A stretch of DNA of 23,096 nt from CAIKMD01 sp035277525. GTDB taxonomy: Bacteria; Pseudomonadota; Alphaproteobacteria; ATCC43930; CGMCC-115725. Below are positions 1 to 7,709 of the stretch, one piece after another (the first letter of the stretch is position 1; each line of letters begins with the position of its first letter). A model generated the notes under the pieces. It was not told the origin of the DNA. It did not search any database and saw nothing but the letters and a program-made list of their open reading frames with translations. The position numbers and the translations under genes are program-made. The DNA lies in the NCBI GenBank assembly GCA_035277525.1, contig DATEKH010000179.1:1-23096 (forward strand), written 5' to 3'.

Positions 1-31
1 GTGCCCCGGCCTCGCGTCGCAGCCAGCCGCG

Positions 32-1024
32 TCACGCCTCCGGGGCGCGGCCACCTTGGCTGTGCATCCGATGCAAAATCTCGCCGACGATGCCGCGGCG
101 AAAGACGAGAATCACGCCGATGAAGATGAAACCGACCACTACCGGGACCGGCACCCCCGCCTCGGCGAGGTAGTCGTCCATCGTCACGATCAGCGCCGCG
201 CCGACGACCGGCCCGAACAGCGTGCCAAGGCCGCCGAGCAGCACCATCAACACGACATCGCCCGAGGTCGACCAATCGACGTCGGTGAGCGTCGCGAGGC
301 CGAGAGAGAGCGCCTTGAGCGAACCCGCGACGCCCGACAGCGCCGCGGAGAGGACGAAATTGAGCAGCAGATAGCGCTCGACCGGGTAGCCCAGCGAGGT
401 CGCGCGCACCCGGTTGTCCTTGATCGCGTTCAGCACGCGGCCGAAAGGCGAGTGCCAAACCCGCCAGACGAAGAGATAGCCGAGCAGAAAGATCGCAGCG
501 ACCGTGTAGTACAAAGCGAGATTGCTGCGCAGATCGATCAGGCCGAAGAGCCAGCCGCGCGGCACGGCCTGGAGCCCGTCCTCGCTATGCGTGAATGGCA
601 GGCGCAAAACGAGGAAATAGACGCCCTGCGCCAAGGCCAGCGTGATCATTGCGAAATAGAGTCCGTGGCGCCGTATCGCGATGAGGCCGAAGACGAGCCC
701 CAGCGCGGTCGCGGCCGCCGTGCCGGCCAGCACCGCCGCCTCGAAGGGAAAGCCCCAGATCTTGGCCGCTTCGGCGGCGATGTAAGCGGCGCCGCCGAAG
801 AAGGCGGCATGGCCGAACGAGAGCAGGCCGCTGCCGCCGATCAGCAGATTGAAAGCGATGGCGAAGAGCGCCATGCAAAGGAGCTTTGTCAGGAATAGCG
901 GGTAAACGAAGAACGGCGCCAGCGCCAGGACAAGGATTCCCGCCGCCAGCCAAGCGGTCGCGGCGGAAAGACTTTGCGGCATGGCGGCCCCGGCTGCGCG
1001 GTCGCGGGCGCGGCCAAGCGTCAT
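32..1024 (-). CDS. livM: Branched-chain-type ABC transporter permease LivM
   Basis: This is a 330-residue inner-membrane permease of the LivM family, the second channel subunit of a Liv-type (HAAT) ABC importer. The chain is almost wholly hydrophobic with about eight to ten membrane segments. It carries the family pattern NLLIGGSGLLSFGHAAFFG near residue 60 and a cytoplasmic stretch (FGRVLNAIKDNRVRATSLGY) that contacts the ATPases. The ATG lies 1 nt past the livH stop, so translation is probably coupled; a second Met at residue 15 is a possible start. It is the last gene of the block running from the binding protein through livG, livF and livH. The family is clear. The substrate is inferred from the neighbouring CoA ligase and hydratase/lyase to be an aromatic acid rather than leucine. 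Confidence 0.93.
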   Translation of the reverse strand: MTLGRARDRAAGAAMPQSLSAATAWLAAGILVLALAPFFVYPLFLTKLLCMALFAIAFNLLIGGSGLLSFGHAAFFGGAAYIAAEAAKIWGFPFEAAVLAGTAAATALGLVFGLIAIRRHGLYFAMITLALAQGVYFLVLRLPFTHSEDGLQAVPRGWLFGLIDLRSNLALYYTVAAIFLLGYLFVWRVWHSPFGRVLNAIKDNRVRATSLGYPVERYLLLNFVLSAALSGVAGSLKALSLGLATLTDVDWSTSGDVVLMVLLGGLGTLFGPVVGAALIVTMDDYLAEAGVPVPVVVGFIFIGVILVFRRGIVGEILHRMHSQGGRAPEA

Positions 1025-1025
1025 C

Positions 1026-1895
1026 TCAGCGCTCCGTCCCGAAAAGGCCGGCCGGCTTCACCATCAAGACGGCGATCATCATCGCGAAGATCACCATGCT
1101 CGATGCCTCGGGGTAGAACACCTTGGAGAGGCCCTCGAGCAGTCCGAGCGCGAGACCCGTGACGATCGAGCCAAGGATCGAGCCGAGGCCGCCGATCACG
1201 ACGACGGCAAACACCGTGATGATGATATTTCCGCCCATCAGCGGATTGACCTGATAGATCGGCGCCGCCAGCACGCCGGCGAGGCCCGCGAGCGCGACGC
1301 CGCCGCCGAATGCCGCCGTCACGAGCAGCGGCACATTGATCCCGAAAGCCCGGACCAGCATGGGATTCTCGGTTGCCGCGCGCAGATAGGCGCCGAGCCG
1401 GGTGCGCTCGATCGCATACCAGGTGCCGAAGCACATCGCGAGCGAGACCGCGACCACCCAGGCGCGGTAATTGGGCAGGAACATGAAGCCGATATTGTGA
1501 CCGCCGGTGAGCTCGCGCGGATAGGGGTAGGAGAGGCCGGCGGTGCCATACCAATAGACGAAGAGGCCCTGCATCACCTGGAAGATGCCGAGCGTCAGCA
1601 GCAGACCGTAAAGGTGATCGAGCTGATAGACGAGGCGGATGATGGTGCGCTCCAGCACGATGCCGAGCAGCGCGGCGGCGAGCGGCGAGAGGACCAAGGC
1701 GAACCAGTAGCCGAGGCCGAGCCAGGTCAGGAGCATCCAGGCGATGAAGGCCCCGAGCATGTAGAACGCGCCCTGCGCGATATTGACGATGCCGAGCAAG
1801 CCGAAGACGATCGCGAGGCCGAGGCTCAACATCGCATAGAAGGAGCCGTTGAGGAGGCCGAGGAGGAGCTGACCGAAAAGCGCATTGAGCGACAT
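1026..1895 (-). CDS. livH: Branched-chain-type ABC transporter permease LivH
   Basis: This is a 289-residue integral membrane permease of the LivH family. It opens with the typical LivH pattern: a first helix with LLNGSFYAMLSLGLAIVFG, then GIVNIAQGAFYMLGAF. The coupling loop ERTRLGAYLRAATENPMLVRAFGIN lies near the middle. LivH and LivM form the heterodimeric channel in the inner membrane and are energised by LivG and LivF. The ATG is 14 nt downstream of the livF stop, and the stop is followed after 1 nt by livM, so the genes form one operon. The Shine-Dalgarno site is weak, which suits translational coupling. Identification at family level is very secure. Substrate assignment (aromatic acid) comes only from context. 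Confidence 0.93.
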   Translation of the reverse strand: MSLNALFGQLLLGLLNGSFYAMLSLGLAIVFGLLGIVNIAQGAFYMLGAFIAWMLLTWLGLGYWFALVLSPLAAALLGIVLERTIIRLVYQLDHLYGLLLTLGIFQVMQGLFVYWYGTAGLSYPYPRELTGGHNIGFMFLPNYRAWVVAVSLAMCFGTWYAIERTRLGAYLRAATENPMLVRAFGINVPLLVTAAFGGGVALAGLAGVLAAPIYQVNPLMGGNIIITVFAVVVIGGLGSILGSIVTGLALGLLEGLSKVFYPEASSMVIFAMMIAVLMVKPAGLFGTER

Positions 1896-1909
1896 GATTC
1901 TGCGCCGCC

Positions 1910-2617
1910 CTAGACGCCGAGATAGGTTTCGAGCCGTGCCATCTTGGTGGCGATCTCGGCGCGCTCGATCACATCGACGATCTTGCCGGTCTCCATCACA
2001 TAGTGGCGATCCGCGACTTGCGCCGCAAAGCGGAAATTCTGCTCGACCAGCAAGACGGCGGCGCCGCGCTGCCGCATCGCCCCCAGCGCGCGGCTGATCT
2101 GCGCGATGATCGCCGGCGCGAGACCCTCGGTCGGCTCGTCCAGCACGAAGAACGCGGCGCCGGTGCGCAGGACGCGTCCGATCGCGAGCATCTGCTGCTC
2201 GCCGCCCGAGAGCTTGCTGCCGGCGGTCGCGCCGCGCTCGCGCAGATTCGGAAAGAGCGCGTAGATCTCGTCGAGCGTCATGCCGTCGGGCTTGAGCTGG
2301 CGCGGCAGCAACAGATTCTCGGCGACAGTGAGGCTGGCGAAGATGCCGCGCTCTTCCGGCACGTAGCCGACGCCCAGCCGCGCGATCCGCTCCGGCAGCC
2401 AGCGGATCGTCTCGACCCCCGCAACGCGGATCGAACCGCGTCTTTTTGCGAGCATGCCCATGATCGCCCGCAGGGTCGTTGTCTTGCCGGCGCCGTTGCG
2501 GCCGGTCAGGGTAACGATCTCGCCCCGATCCACCGCCAGGTCGACGCCGTGAAGAATCTGCGATTCGCCGTAAAACGCTTCGAGACCGCCGAGTGCGAGA
2601 ACGGCGCCCTCAGGCAT
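1910..2617 (-). CDS. livF: Liv-type ABC transporter ATP-binding protein LivF
   Basis: This is a 235-residue cytoplasmic ATPase. Walker A GRNGAGKT is at residues 39-46, the ABC signature LSGGE at 136-140, Walker B FFVLDEP at 156-162, and the switch region reads LLVEQN near 189-194. The Q after VE and the LDEPTEGLAP pattern are typical of LivF. I chose the ATG at 2617 (MPEGAVLALGG) because it overlaps the livG stop by 8 nt and starts exactly where the family fold begins. A longer reading frame continues upstream to 2692, but its extra N-terminus lies inside livG and looks unrelated to the family. With LivG it drives the LivH/LivM channel. Confidence 0.92.
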   Translation of the reverse strand: MPEGAVLALGGLEAFYGESQILHGVDLAVDRGEIVTLTGRNGAGKTTTLRAIMGMLAKRRGSIRVAGVETIRWLPERIARLGVGYVPEERGIFASLTVAENLLLPRQLKPDGMTLDEIYALFPNLRERGATAGSKLSGGEQQMLAIGRVLRTGAAFFVLDEPTEGLAPAIIAQISRALGAMRQRGAAVLLVEQNFRFAAQVADRHYVMETGKIVDVIERAEIATKMARLETYLGV

Positions 2618-3377
2618 GAGCGGTACCATAGGCGGTACCAAGATAGGCTTCGATGACGGCGGGATCGCGCGCGACCTCGTCATAGCCGCCATCGGCGAGA
2701 ATTTCGCCGCGCTGCATCACCGTGATACGGTCCGACAGATCGGCAACGACCGAGAGATTGTGCTCGACCATGAGCACGGTGCGGTTGGCGGCCGCGCGGC
2801 GGATCAGGGCAACGACCCGGGCGATCTCTTCATGCGCGATGCCGGCGGTCGGCTCATCGAGGAGAAGCAGATCGGGCTCCAGCGCGAGCGTCGTCGCGAG
2901 CTCCAAAGCGCGCTTGCGCCCGTAAGGCAGCTCCGCCGCGAGCCGGTCCGCGTCGCCCTCGAGCGCGACCTCGGCAAGCAGCGCCTCGGTCCGCGCATCG
3001 AGGGTGCGCAGACGGCTATCCGAGCGCCAGAAAGCGTAATTGTCATCGCGAAAGCGCTGCAGGCCGATGCGGACATTTTCGCGCACCGTCAGATGCGGGA
3101 AGATCGCCGAAACCTGGAACGAGCGACTGATGCCGAGCCGCGCGACCTCATGCGCCTTCGCCGCGGTGATGTCGTGCCCTTTGAACAGGATGCGCCCGCT
3201 GGTGACGCTCAACATGCGGGTGAGCAGGTTGAACAAGGTCGTCTTGCCGGCGCCGTTCGGGCCGATGAGCGCGTGGATCGAGCCTCGCTTCACGTCGAGG
3301 CTGACATCCTTGACCGCGACGAACCCGGCAAAGGATTTGGTCAGGCGCTCGGCCCGCAGAAGAACATCGTACGACAT
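2610..3377 (-). CDS. livG: Liv-type ABC transporter ATP-binding protein LivG
   Basis: This is a 255-residue ATPase of the LivG type. Walker A GPNGAGKT is at residues 39-46, Walker B LLLLDEP at 170-176, and the H-loop histidine is in VEHNL near 206. The signature region reads PYGRKRALELA (151-161) instead of LSGGQ, as is usual for LivG. The ATG at 3377 is preferred; an in-frame GTG two codons upstream (3383) cannot be excluded, and neither has a strong ribosome-binding site. It follows the binding-protein gene by 45 nt and overlaps livF by 8 nt. It pairs with LivF as the motor of the importer. Confidence 0.92.
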   Translation of the reverse strand: MSYDVLLRAERLTKSFAGFVAVKDVSLDVKRGSIHALIGPNGAGKTTLFNLLTRMLSVTSGRILFKGHDITAAKAHEVARLGISRSFQVSAIFPHLTVRENVRIGLQRFRDDNYAFWRSDSRLRTLDARTEALLAEVALEGDADRLAAELPYGRKRALELATTLALEPDLLLLDEPTAGIAHEEIARVVALIRRAAANRTVLMVEHNLSVVADLSDRITVMQRGEILADGGYDEVARDPAVIEAYLGTAYGTAHA

Positions 3378-3422
3378 GGCCACCCGGTCCGGCGCGGAGG
3401 CAGGAGTGCCGCGCCGCCCAAC

Positions 3423-4655
3423 CTAACCTTTCTTTGCGACCAGCGGACACTTGCCGTCCTGCAGCGGCCGAAACGCCTTGTCGCCAGGAATGGTCGCGAT
3501 CAATTTGGCCAAATCGTTTGGTCCTTTGGATTCGCTCGGCTTCTTGACCTGGACGAGATAGACGTCGTGGACCATGCGGCCATCGGGCCGCAGCACGCCG
3601 TTGGTCGCGAACTCGTCGTTGATCGGGGTCTTCTGCATCCAGGCGAAGACCGCCTTCGGGTCGTCCGTGCCGGCTGCCTTGATACCGGCGAGATAGTGAT
3701 GGACGGCCGAATGGAGCCCGGCCCACATATACTGCTCGTTGCCTTTCGCCGCATCCATGCGCTTGGCAAATGCCTCGGCGGCCGGGCTTATCCCGGGATA
3801 CCAAGGCAACGTTACCATCATGCCCTGGACCGCCTCGAGGCCGCCCGCATTGGGGATTAGCGGCAGATCGAGACTAAGGGGCACGATCTTGACGCCGGAA
3901 TCGACGAGACCGAATTCATGCGCGACCTTGATCGAATTGAACATGTCGCCGCCGGCATTGGCGAGGGCGATGACCTCGGCCTTCGAATTCTGCGCCTGCA
4001 GCATGAAGGACGACAGGTCCGGCGCGTTGAAGGGATGGAAGACGGTGCCGACGACCTTGCCGCCGGCCTTTTCGACGTTCGCCTGCACGGCAGCGGCAAG
4101 ACCTTTGCCGAAAGCATAGTCGGCAGCGAGGATGAACCAGGTCTTGCCGAGCTTGGGCACCGCCTCGCCGATTGTCTTGCCGAGCTGATAGGTGTCGTAG
4201 GTCCAATGCGCGGAATAGGGCGCGCAGGCGGGGCCAGTGAGGTCGGCGCTGCCGGCCTCGCTGTAGAGCACGGCCTTGCCCTTGCTGCGCGCGATCTCCT
4301 GCACGGCGAAGGCGACGGCCGAGTTGACGACATCGACGATCACATCGACTTGTTCCGTGTCGTACCATTTGTTGGCGATCGAGGCGCCGACATCCGGCTT
4401 GTTCTGGTGATCGGCATAGACCACCTCGATCGGCACATTGCCGATCTTGCCGCCGAAATCCTCGATCGCGAGCCTCACCGCCCGAACCGGGTTCATGCAA
4501 TCGCCGACGCAATACTGGCCGGAGAAATCGTCGAGCACGCCGATCTTGATCTTGTTGTCGGAGAATTGCGCGCGTGCCGGATGCGCGCCGACGAGGCTTG
4601 CGACGAGCAATAGCAATACCGCCGCGATGGCCGCCCTCGATGTTGCGAGAACCAT
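3423..4655 (-). CDS. Periplasmic substrate-binding protein of a Liv-type ABC transporter (likely aromatic acid)
   Basis: This is a 410-residue secreted protein. A signal peptide runs to about residue 29 (hydrophobic core of A, V and L, then ARA before QFSDN). The mature part is a type I periplasmic-binding fold (Peripla_BP_6 / LivK-like) with IKIGVLDDFSGQY at the first strand and LAADYAFGKGL in the second lobe. The ATG at 4655 has GGGAGG about 6 nt upstream and begins right at the signal peptide; a longer frame to 4757 adds a non-signal N-terminus. Liv-type binding proteins of this sort next to CoA ligases bind aromatic acids; in Rhodopseudomonas palustris a comparable protein beside the p-coumarate genes binds coumarate. 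That ligand is an inference here. It has its own candidate promoter and opens the transporter block. Confidence 0.9.
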   Translation of the reverse strand: MVLATSRAAIAAVLLLLVASLVGAHPARAQFSDNKIKIGVLDDFSGQYCVGDCMNPVRAVRLAIEDFGGKIGNVPIEVVYADHQNKPDVGASIANKWYDTEQVDVIVDVVNSAVAFAVQEIARSKGKAVLYSEAGSADLTGPACAPYSAHWTYDTYQLGKTIGEAVPKLGKTWFILAADYAFGKGLAAAVQANVEKAGGKVVGTVFHPFNAPDLSSFMLQAQNSKAEVIALANAGGDMFNSIKVAHEFGLVDSGVKIVPLSLDLPLIPNAGGLEAVQGMMVTLPWYPGISPAAEAFAKRMDAAKGNEQYMWAGLHSAVHHYLAGIKAAGTDDPKAVFAWMQKTPINDEFATNGVLRPDGRMVHDVYLVQVKKPSESKGPNDLAKLIATIPGDKAFRPLQDGKCPLVAKKG

Positions 4656-4702
4656 GCGCTTCCTCCCTCGTTTTGTTCGTTCAAGTCCCGATCCTTGGCG
4701 CC

Positions 4703-4740
4703 GAGACGAACGATATGAATTATAACGATATTGAACCCGT
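4703..4740 (-). promoter_or_regulatory. Candidate promoter with repeated half-sites upstream of the binding-protein gene
   Basis: The 128-nt gap between the synthetase stop and the binding-protein ATG is GC-rich except here. On the minus strand there is a perfect TATAAT (4724 down to 4719), about 64 nt from the ATG. It is flanked by two copies of ATATCGTT spaced 15 nt apart (plus strand AACGATAT at 4709-4716 and 4724-4731). No good -35 box is seen 17 nt upstream, which fits an activated or regulated promoter. The repeats could be operator half-sites for the nearby MarR protein or another factor. This rests on pattern only. Confidence 0.4.
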
Positions 4741-4783
4741 TCGCCGCCGGCCGTCAAGGAAGGCGCCGCGAACCCGCGCCGGT

Positions 4784-6670
4784 TCAGCGGGAGAGACGAA
4801 TGACCCGGGGCGAGAGTGGGACGGCGTAGAGCTCCTCGACCAGCCGCGCGCGGTGGGCAAGGACCGCGCGCTGATTGATCGAGCCTTTGTCGGTCATCTC
4901 CCCGCGATCGAGCGAAGGCGCTTCGTCGAGGAGCAGGATCGCGGCGATGCGGTTGGAGCTGCCGGTGCTGGCCGCGGCGAAGCTCCTAAGCCGCCCCGCA
5001 AATGCAGCGCGCAGCGCGGCATGGGCGAGAAGGTCGCCCATCGGCGCGCTTGCCGCCATATCGGGGCAAAGCGCCTGGCACGCGGCGCGGTCGGGGAACA
5101 CGAGGGCGCCGATCTCGTCGCGATCGATGCCCGCGATGACGACATCCTGGACGAGGGGCGCGAAATGGTCGATGAACGCGGCGCGCAGCGGGCCGACATT
5201 CACCCAGGTGCCGGTGGCGAGCTTGAAGTCCTCCGCGACGCGCCCGTCGAAGATCAGGCCCTTGCTCGTGTCGGCGGGATCGGCAAAGCGCAGCGCGTCG
5301 CCGAGCTTGTAATAGCCTTCCTCGTCGAAGGCCGCGGCCGTCAGTTCCGGCTGCCGCCAATAGCCGGGCGTGATATTCGGGCCGCGGATGCGCGCTTCGA
5401 GCTTGCCCTCAAGCGGCACGAGCTTCAGCGCGATGCCCGATGCGGGCAGGCCGACGAGGCCCGCCGCGCTCATCCCCTTGCCGGCCGAGAGCGCGAAGGG
5501 CGCCGTCTCGGTCGAGCCGAGACCGGTCAGCATCAGGATGCGCTCGCCATAGGTCGCGCTCGCGATCTCGTCGAGCGCGTCCCAGACATGCTGCGCCATG
5601 CTGGCGGCGGCGTAATAGAGAACCCGCAGATCGCGGAAAAAACTCCGCCGCAGCGCCTCGTCCTGCCGCAAATAGGGAATGAGCGCCGCATAGCCGCGCG
5701 GCACGTTGAAATACCAGGTCGGCGACACCTCGCGCAGATTGCGCACCGTCGCTTCGATGGCGCCCGGAACCGGCCGGCCGTCATCGATGTAAAACGTGCC
5801 GCCGTTGTAGAGCACCATGTTGAAATTGTGGTTGCCGCCCGCCGTATGGTTCCACGGCGACCAGTCGAGGATGACCGGCGGCTGGTCGCGGAAATAGGCG
5901 AAATGGGTGCGAAGCTGCGCCTGATTGGCGCACAGCATGCGCTGCGTGTTGATCACGCCTTTGGGCATGCCGGTCGAGCCGGACGTGAACAGAATTTTGG
6001 CGATCGAGTCGGGGCCGATGGCGGCGTGGGCTTGCTCGAGCGCGGGATGTGACGGTGTTGCGAAGAGCTCCGACAGCAGCGTCGTGCGCCGGCCGGGAAC
6101 GGGGTTGCGCCGCACGACCACTTCGACATCGGCGGGGATCGTTGCCTCGATCGCGCGGCCATAGAGCGTGCCGTCGCTGGCGAAAACCAGGCCGGGCGTC
6201 GTCAGGCCGATGATGTGGCGCAGCTTGCCGAAATCGCTCGACACCAGGGAATAGGCGGGAGAGAGCGGCGCAACAGGAATGCCGGCATAGAGCGCCGCAA
6301 GGCTGATGACGGCGTGGTCGAGATCATTCCCTGACAGGATGACGAGCGGGCGCTCGGGCGAGAGATCGCGCGTCAGCAGCGCCGTCCCGACGGCGCGAAC
6401 GAGCTCCAGCGTTTCGCGATAGGCGAGTTTGCGCCATTCGCCGTCGGCTCCGCGCTCGGCGAACAGCACGCGATCGGGCGTGGCATCGGCCCAATGGAGC
6501 AAGCGGTCGGTGATGCGCTCGGCGTATTCGCCGAGAGGATGCCGGTTGCGAAGGATCACGCTGCCATCCGCTCGCCGCTCGACATCGACATCGAGAGGGC
6601 CGAGGCGCACGTCGCGCAATCGCATGGCGTGCGTCGATGTCCCGAGAACGGCGGTGGTCATCTCAGCCAT
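4784..6670 (-). CDS. fcs: Feruloyl-CoA synthetase-type acyl-CoA ligase
   Basis: This is a 628-residue member of the ANL adenylate-forming family. It should activate a hydroxycinnamic acid (ferulate, p-coumarate or similar) with ATP and CoA in the cytoplasm. The phosphate-binding motif TSGSTGMPKG is at 229-238. The A5-like motif GLGSTETAP lies near 385, then YKLGDALRF and the hinge-like DGRVAEDFKLATG. The catalytic lysine of the C-terminal domain is probably K595 in MTDKGSINQRA. The length and the long N-terminal part before TSGSTG match feruloyl-CoA synthases rather than 4-coumarate ligases of plants. The ATG at 6670 has GGAGG only 2 nt away; the in-frame ATG at 6661 (fourth codon) has better spacing and may be used. 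It is divergent from marR and upstream of the transporter. The hydratase/lyase at 8919 supports the call. Confidence 0.83.
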   Translation of the reverse strand: MAEMTTAVLGTSTHAMRLRDVRLGPLDVDVERRADGSVILRNRHPLGEYAERITDRLLHWADATPDRVLFAERGADGEWRKLAYRETLELVRAVGTALLTRDLSPERPLVILSGNDLDHAVISLAALYAGIPVAPLSPAYSLVSSDFGKLRHIIGLTTPGLVFASDGTLYGRAIEATIPADVEVVVRRNPVPGRRTTLLSELFATPSHPALEQAHAAIGPDSIAKILFTSGSTGMPKGVINTQRMLCANQAQLRTHFAYFRDQPPVILDWSPWNHTAGGNHNFNMVLYNGGTFYIDDGRPVPGAIEATVRNLREVSPTWYFNVPRGYAALIPYLRQDEALRRSFFRDLRVLYYAAASMAQHVWDALDEIASATYGERILMLTGLGSTETAPFALSAGKGMSAAGLVGLPASGIALKLVPLEGKLEARIRGPNITPGYWRQPELTAAAFDEEGYYKLGDALRFADPADTSKGLIFDGRVAEDFKLATGTWVNVGPLRAAFIDHFAPLVQDVVIAGIDRDEIGALVFPDRAACQALCPDMAASAPMGDLLAHAALRAAFAGRLRSFAAASTGSSNRIAAILLLDEAPSLDRGEMTDKGSINQRAVLAHRARLVEELYAVPLSPRVIRLSR

Positions 6671-6687
6671 GTCCTCCAGCGGCCAAT

Positions 6688-6745
6688 ATGGTGCTTGCCT
6701 TTTCGTTACATATTATCATCAAATCCGCCGATCGACACGGGGTGA
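6688..6745. promoter_or_regulatory. Candidate divergent promoter/operator between the CoA ligase and marR genes
   Basis: This is an AT-rich island (core 6703-6722) in otherwise GC-rich DNA, placed between two divergent genes. The minus strand shows GATAAT (6717 down to 6712), about 42 nt before the ligase ATG. The plus strand shows TATTAT (6711-6716), about 47 nt before the marR ATG. The core TTACATATTATCATCAA (6706-6722) is an imperfect 17-bp dyad of the pattern TTnnnnATnATnnnnAA, a size suited to a MarR dimer. MarR proteins of this pathway (CouR, FerR, FerC) usually repress from such a position. Confidence 0.38.
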
Positions 6746-6762
6746 CGACTTCGATCCGCAGA

Positions 6763-7326
6763 ATGGTGCTGACGCCGACCTCCAATTTTCGTTCCGCCGG
6801 CCGTAAGACCGCGCCGCAGCGGCGCGCGCCGAAGGCAAAGCATGAAACCTTCGATCTCGGACCGCTCCAAGCCCTGATCGGCTTCAAGATCCATATGCTC
6901 GATCTGCTGATCTATCAGCTCTACTACGAGCGGCTGGACAAAGCCACGATGACGCCCGGCATGTTCTCGACGCTCAGCGTCGTCAAGGCCAATCCCGGCG
7001 TGCGGCAAGGCGCCCTGGCCGACGCGCTCCTGATCCAGCGGCCGAACATGACTCTGCTGGTCAACCGGCTGGCGCGCGCGGGCTATATCGACCGGCGCGC
7101 CGCGCGCGGCGACAATCGCGGCATCGAGCTGTTCGTCCGAGCCGAGGGCGAGAAGGCGCTGCAGCGTCTCGCGGCAAAGCTCGCCGCTCACGAGCACGCC
7201 TTGACCGAGGCTTTGACGGAGGCAGAGCGCGCGCGGCTCGGCTCCTATCTTGCCAGGATGATGCGCGCGCTGAGCGCCAGGCCGCGCAGGAACGGTCGGG
7301 CAGCCGCGAAGCCCGCGCGCGGCTAA
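6763..7326 (+). CDS. MarR-family transcriptional regulator, CouR/FerR-like by context
   Basis: This is a 187-residue winged-helix regulator. Basic N- and C-terminal tails flank the MarR core. Dimerisation helices surround residues 35-60, the helix-turn-helix spans roughly 68-105 (TLSVVKANPGVRQGALADALL, then RPNMTLLVNRLARAGYIDRR), and the wing is RRAARGDNRGIELFV. The start is uncertain: ATG 6763 is chosen, with GTG 6742 and ATG 6688 as in-frame alternatives and no strong ribosome-binding site at any. It is divergent from the CoA ligase and convergent with the DUF35 gene, overlapping it by 4 nt at the stops. In comparable loci the MarR protein represses the ligase, lyase and transporter genes until a hydroxycinnamoyl-CoA binds it. 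That role is inferred from position. Confidence 0.82.
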   Translation: MVLTPTSNFRSAGRKTAPQRRAPKAKHETFDLGPLQALIGFKIHMLDLLIYQLYYERLDKATMTPGMFSTLSVVKANPGVRQGALADALLIQRPNMTLLVNRLARAGYIDRRAARGDNRGIELFVRAEGEKALQRLAAKLAAHEHALTEALTEAERARLGSYLARMMRALSARPRRNGRAAAKPARG

Positions 7327-7709
7327 GCGGGCGTGAACATCGGCACGGCCTGGCCGTTCTCCGCCGGCTTGAAGACCACGCGCACCTTCTGGCCGATGCG
7401 GATCGCATCGAGGTCGCAATCGACGATGTTGGTCATCATCGTCGGCCCTTCGGCGAGCGTCACATAGGCGATCGCATAGGGAATGGCGGCGCGGCGCATG
7501 ACGCTGAACGAATAGATGATGCCGGTTCCGGCCGCCGCGCGCCATTCGGTTGCGCTGAAGCAGAAGGGGCACAGCACGCGCGGATAGAAATGATAAGCGC
7601 CGCAGGCAGCGCAGCGCTTCAGCAGCAATTTTCCCTCAGCCGCCGCCTGCCAGTAAGGCGCGGTCTCGGGGAAGGGCGAGGGCGGCTGAATGGGTCGCTC
7701 GGCCGCCAT
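7323..7709 (-). CDS. DUF35 zinc-ribbon / OB-fold protein, partner of the adjacent thiolase-like protein
   Basis: This is a 128-residue protein with the two-part DUF35 architecture. An N-terminal helix (PYWQAAAEGKLLLKRC) leads into a rubredoxin-like zinc ribbon with C33, C36, C47 and C50 (CAAC, then CPFC), followed by an OB fold ending in VVFKPAENG. DUF35 proteins form complexes with thiolase-superfamily enzymes and help channel or bind the CoA substrate. Examples are the ChsH2 DUF35 domain with Ltp2, and archaeal thiolase/HMG-CoA synthase complexes. The ATG directly follows the TAA of the thiolase-like gene (TAAATG), so the two are surely co-translated. Its stop overlaps that of marR on the other strand. 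Confidence 0.9.
   Translation of the reverse strand: MAAERPIQPPSPFPETAPYWQAAAEGKLLLKRCAACGAYHFYPRVLCPFCFSATEWRAAAGTGIIYSFSVMRRAAIPYAIAYVTLAEGPTMMTNIVDCDLDAIRIGQKVRVVFKPAENGQAVPMFTPA

Noticed and set aside
2616..3860. Open frame (414 codons) on the plus strand opposite livG and the binding protein
   Set aside because: It spans two real minus-strand genes with clear motifs, and its own translation is Arg/Asp-rich without domain features.
3423..4655. Reading the binding protein and transporter as leucine/isoleucine/valine-specific
   Set aside because: The family covers many ligands, and the neighbours (CoA ligase, HCHL, MarR) favour an aromatic acid. No sequence feature fixes amino-acid specificity.
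4574..6052. Long open frame (492 codons) on the plus strand opposite the CoA ligase
   Set aside because: It is rich in Arg, Asp and Ala with no fold-like pattern, and it mirrors the codon bias of the well-supported ligase gene on the other strand. It is an antisense shadow of high-GC coding DNA.
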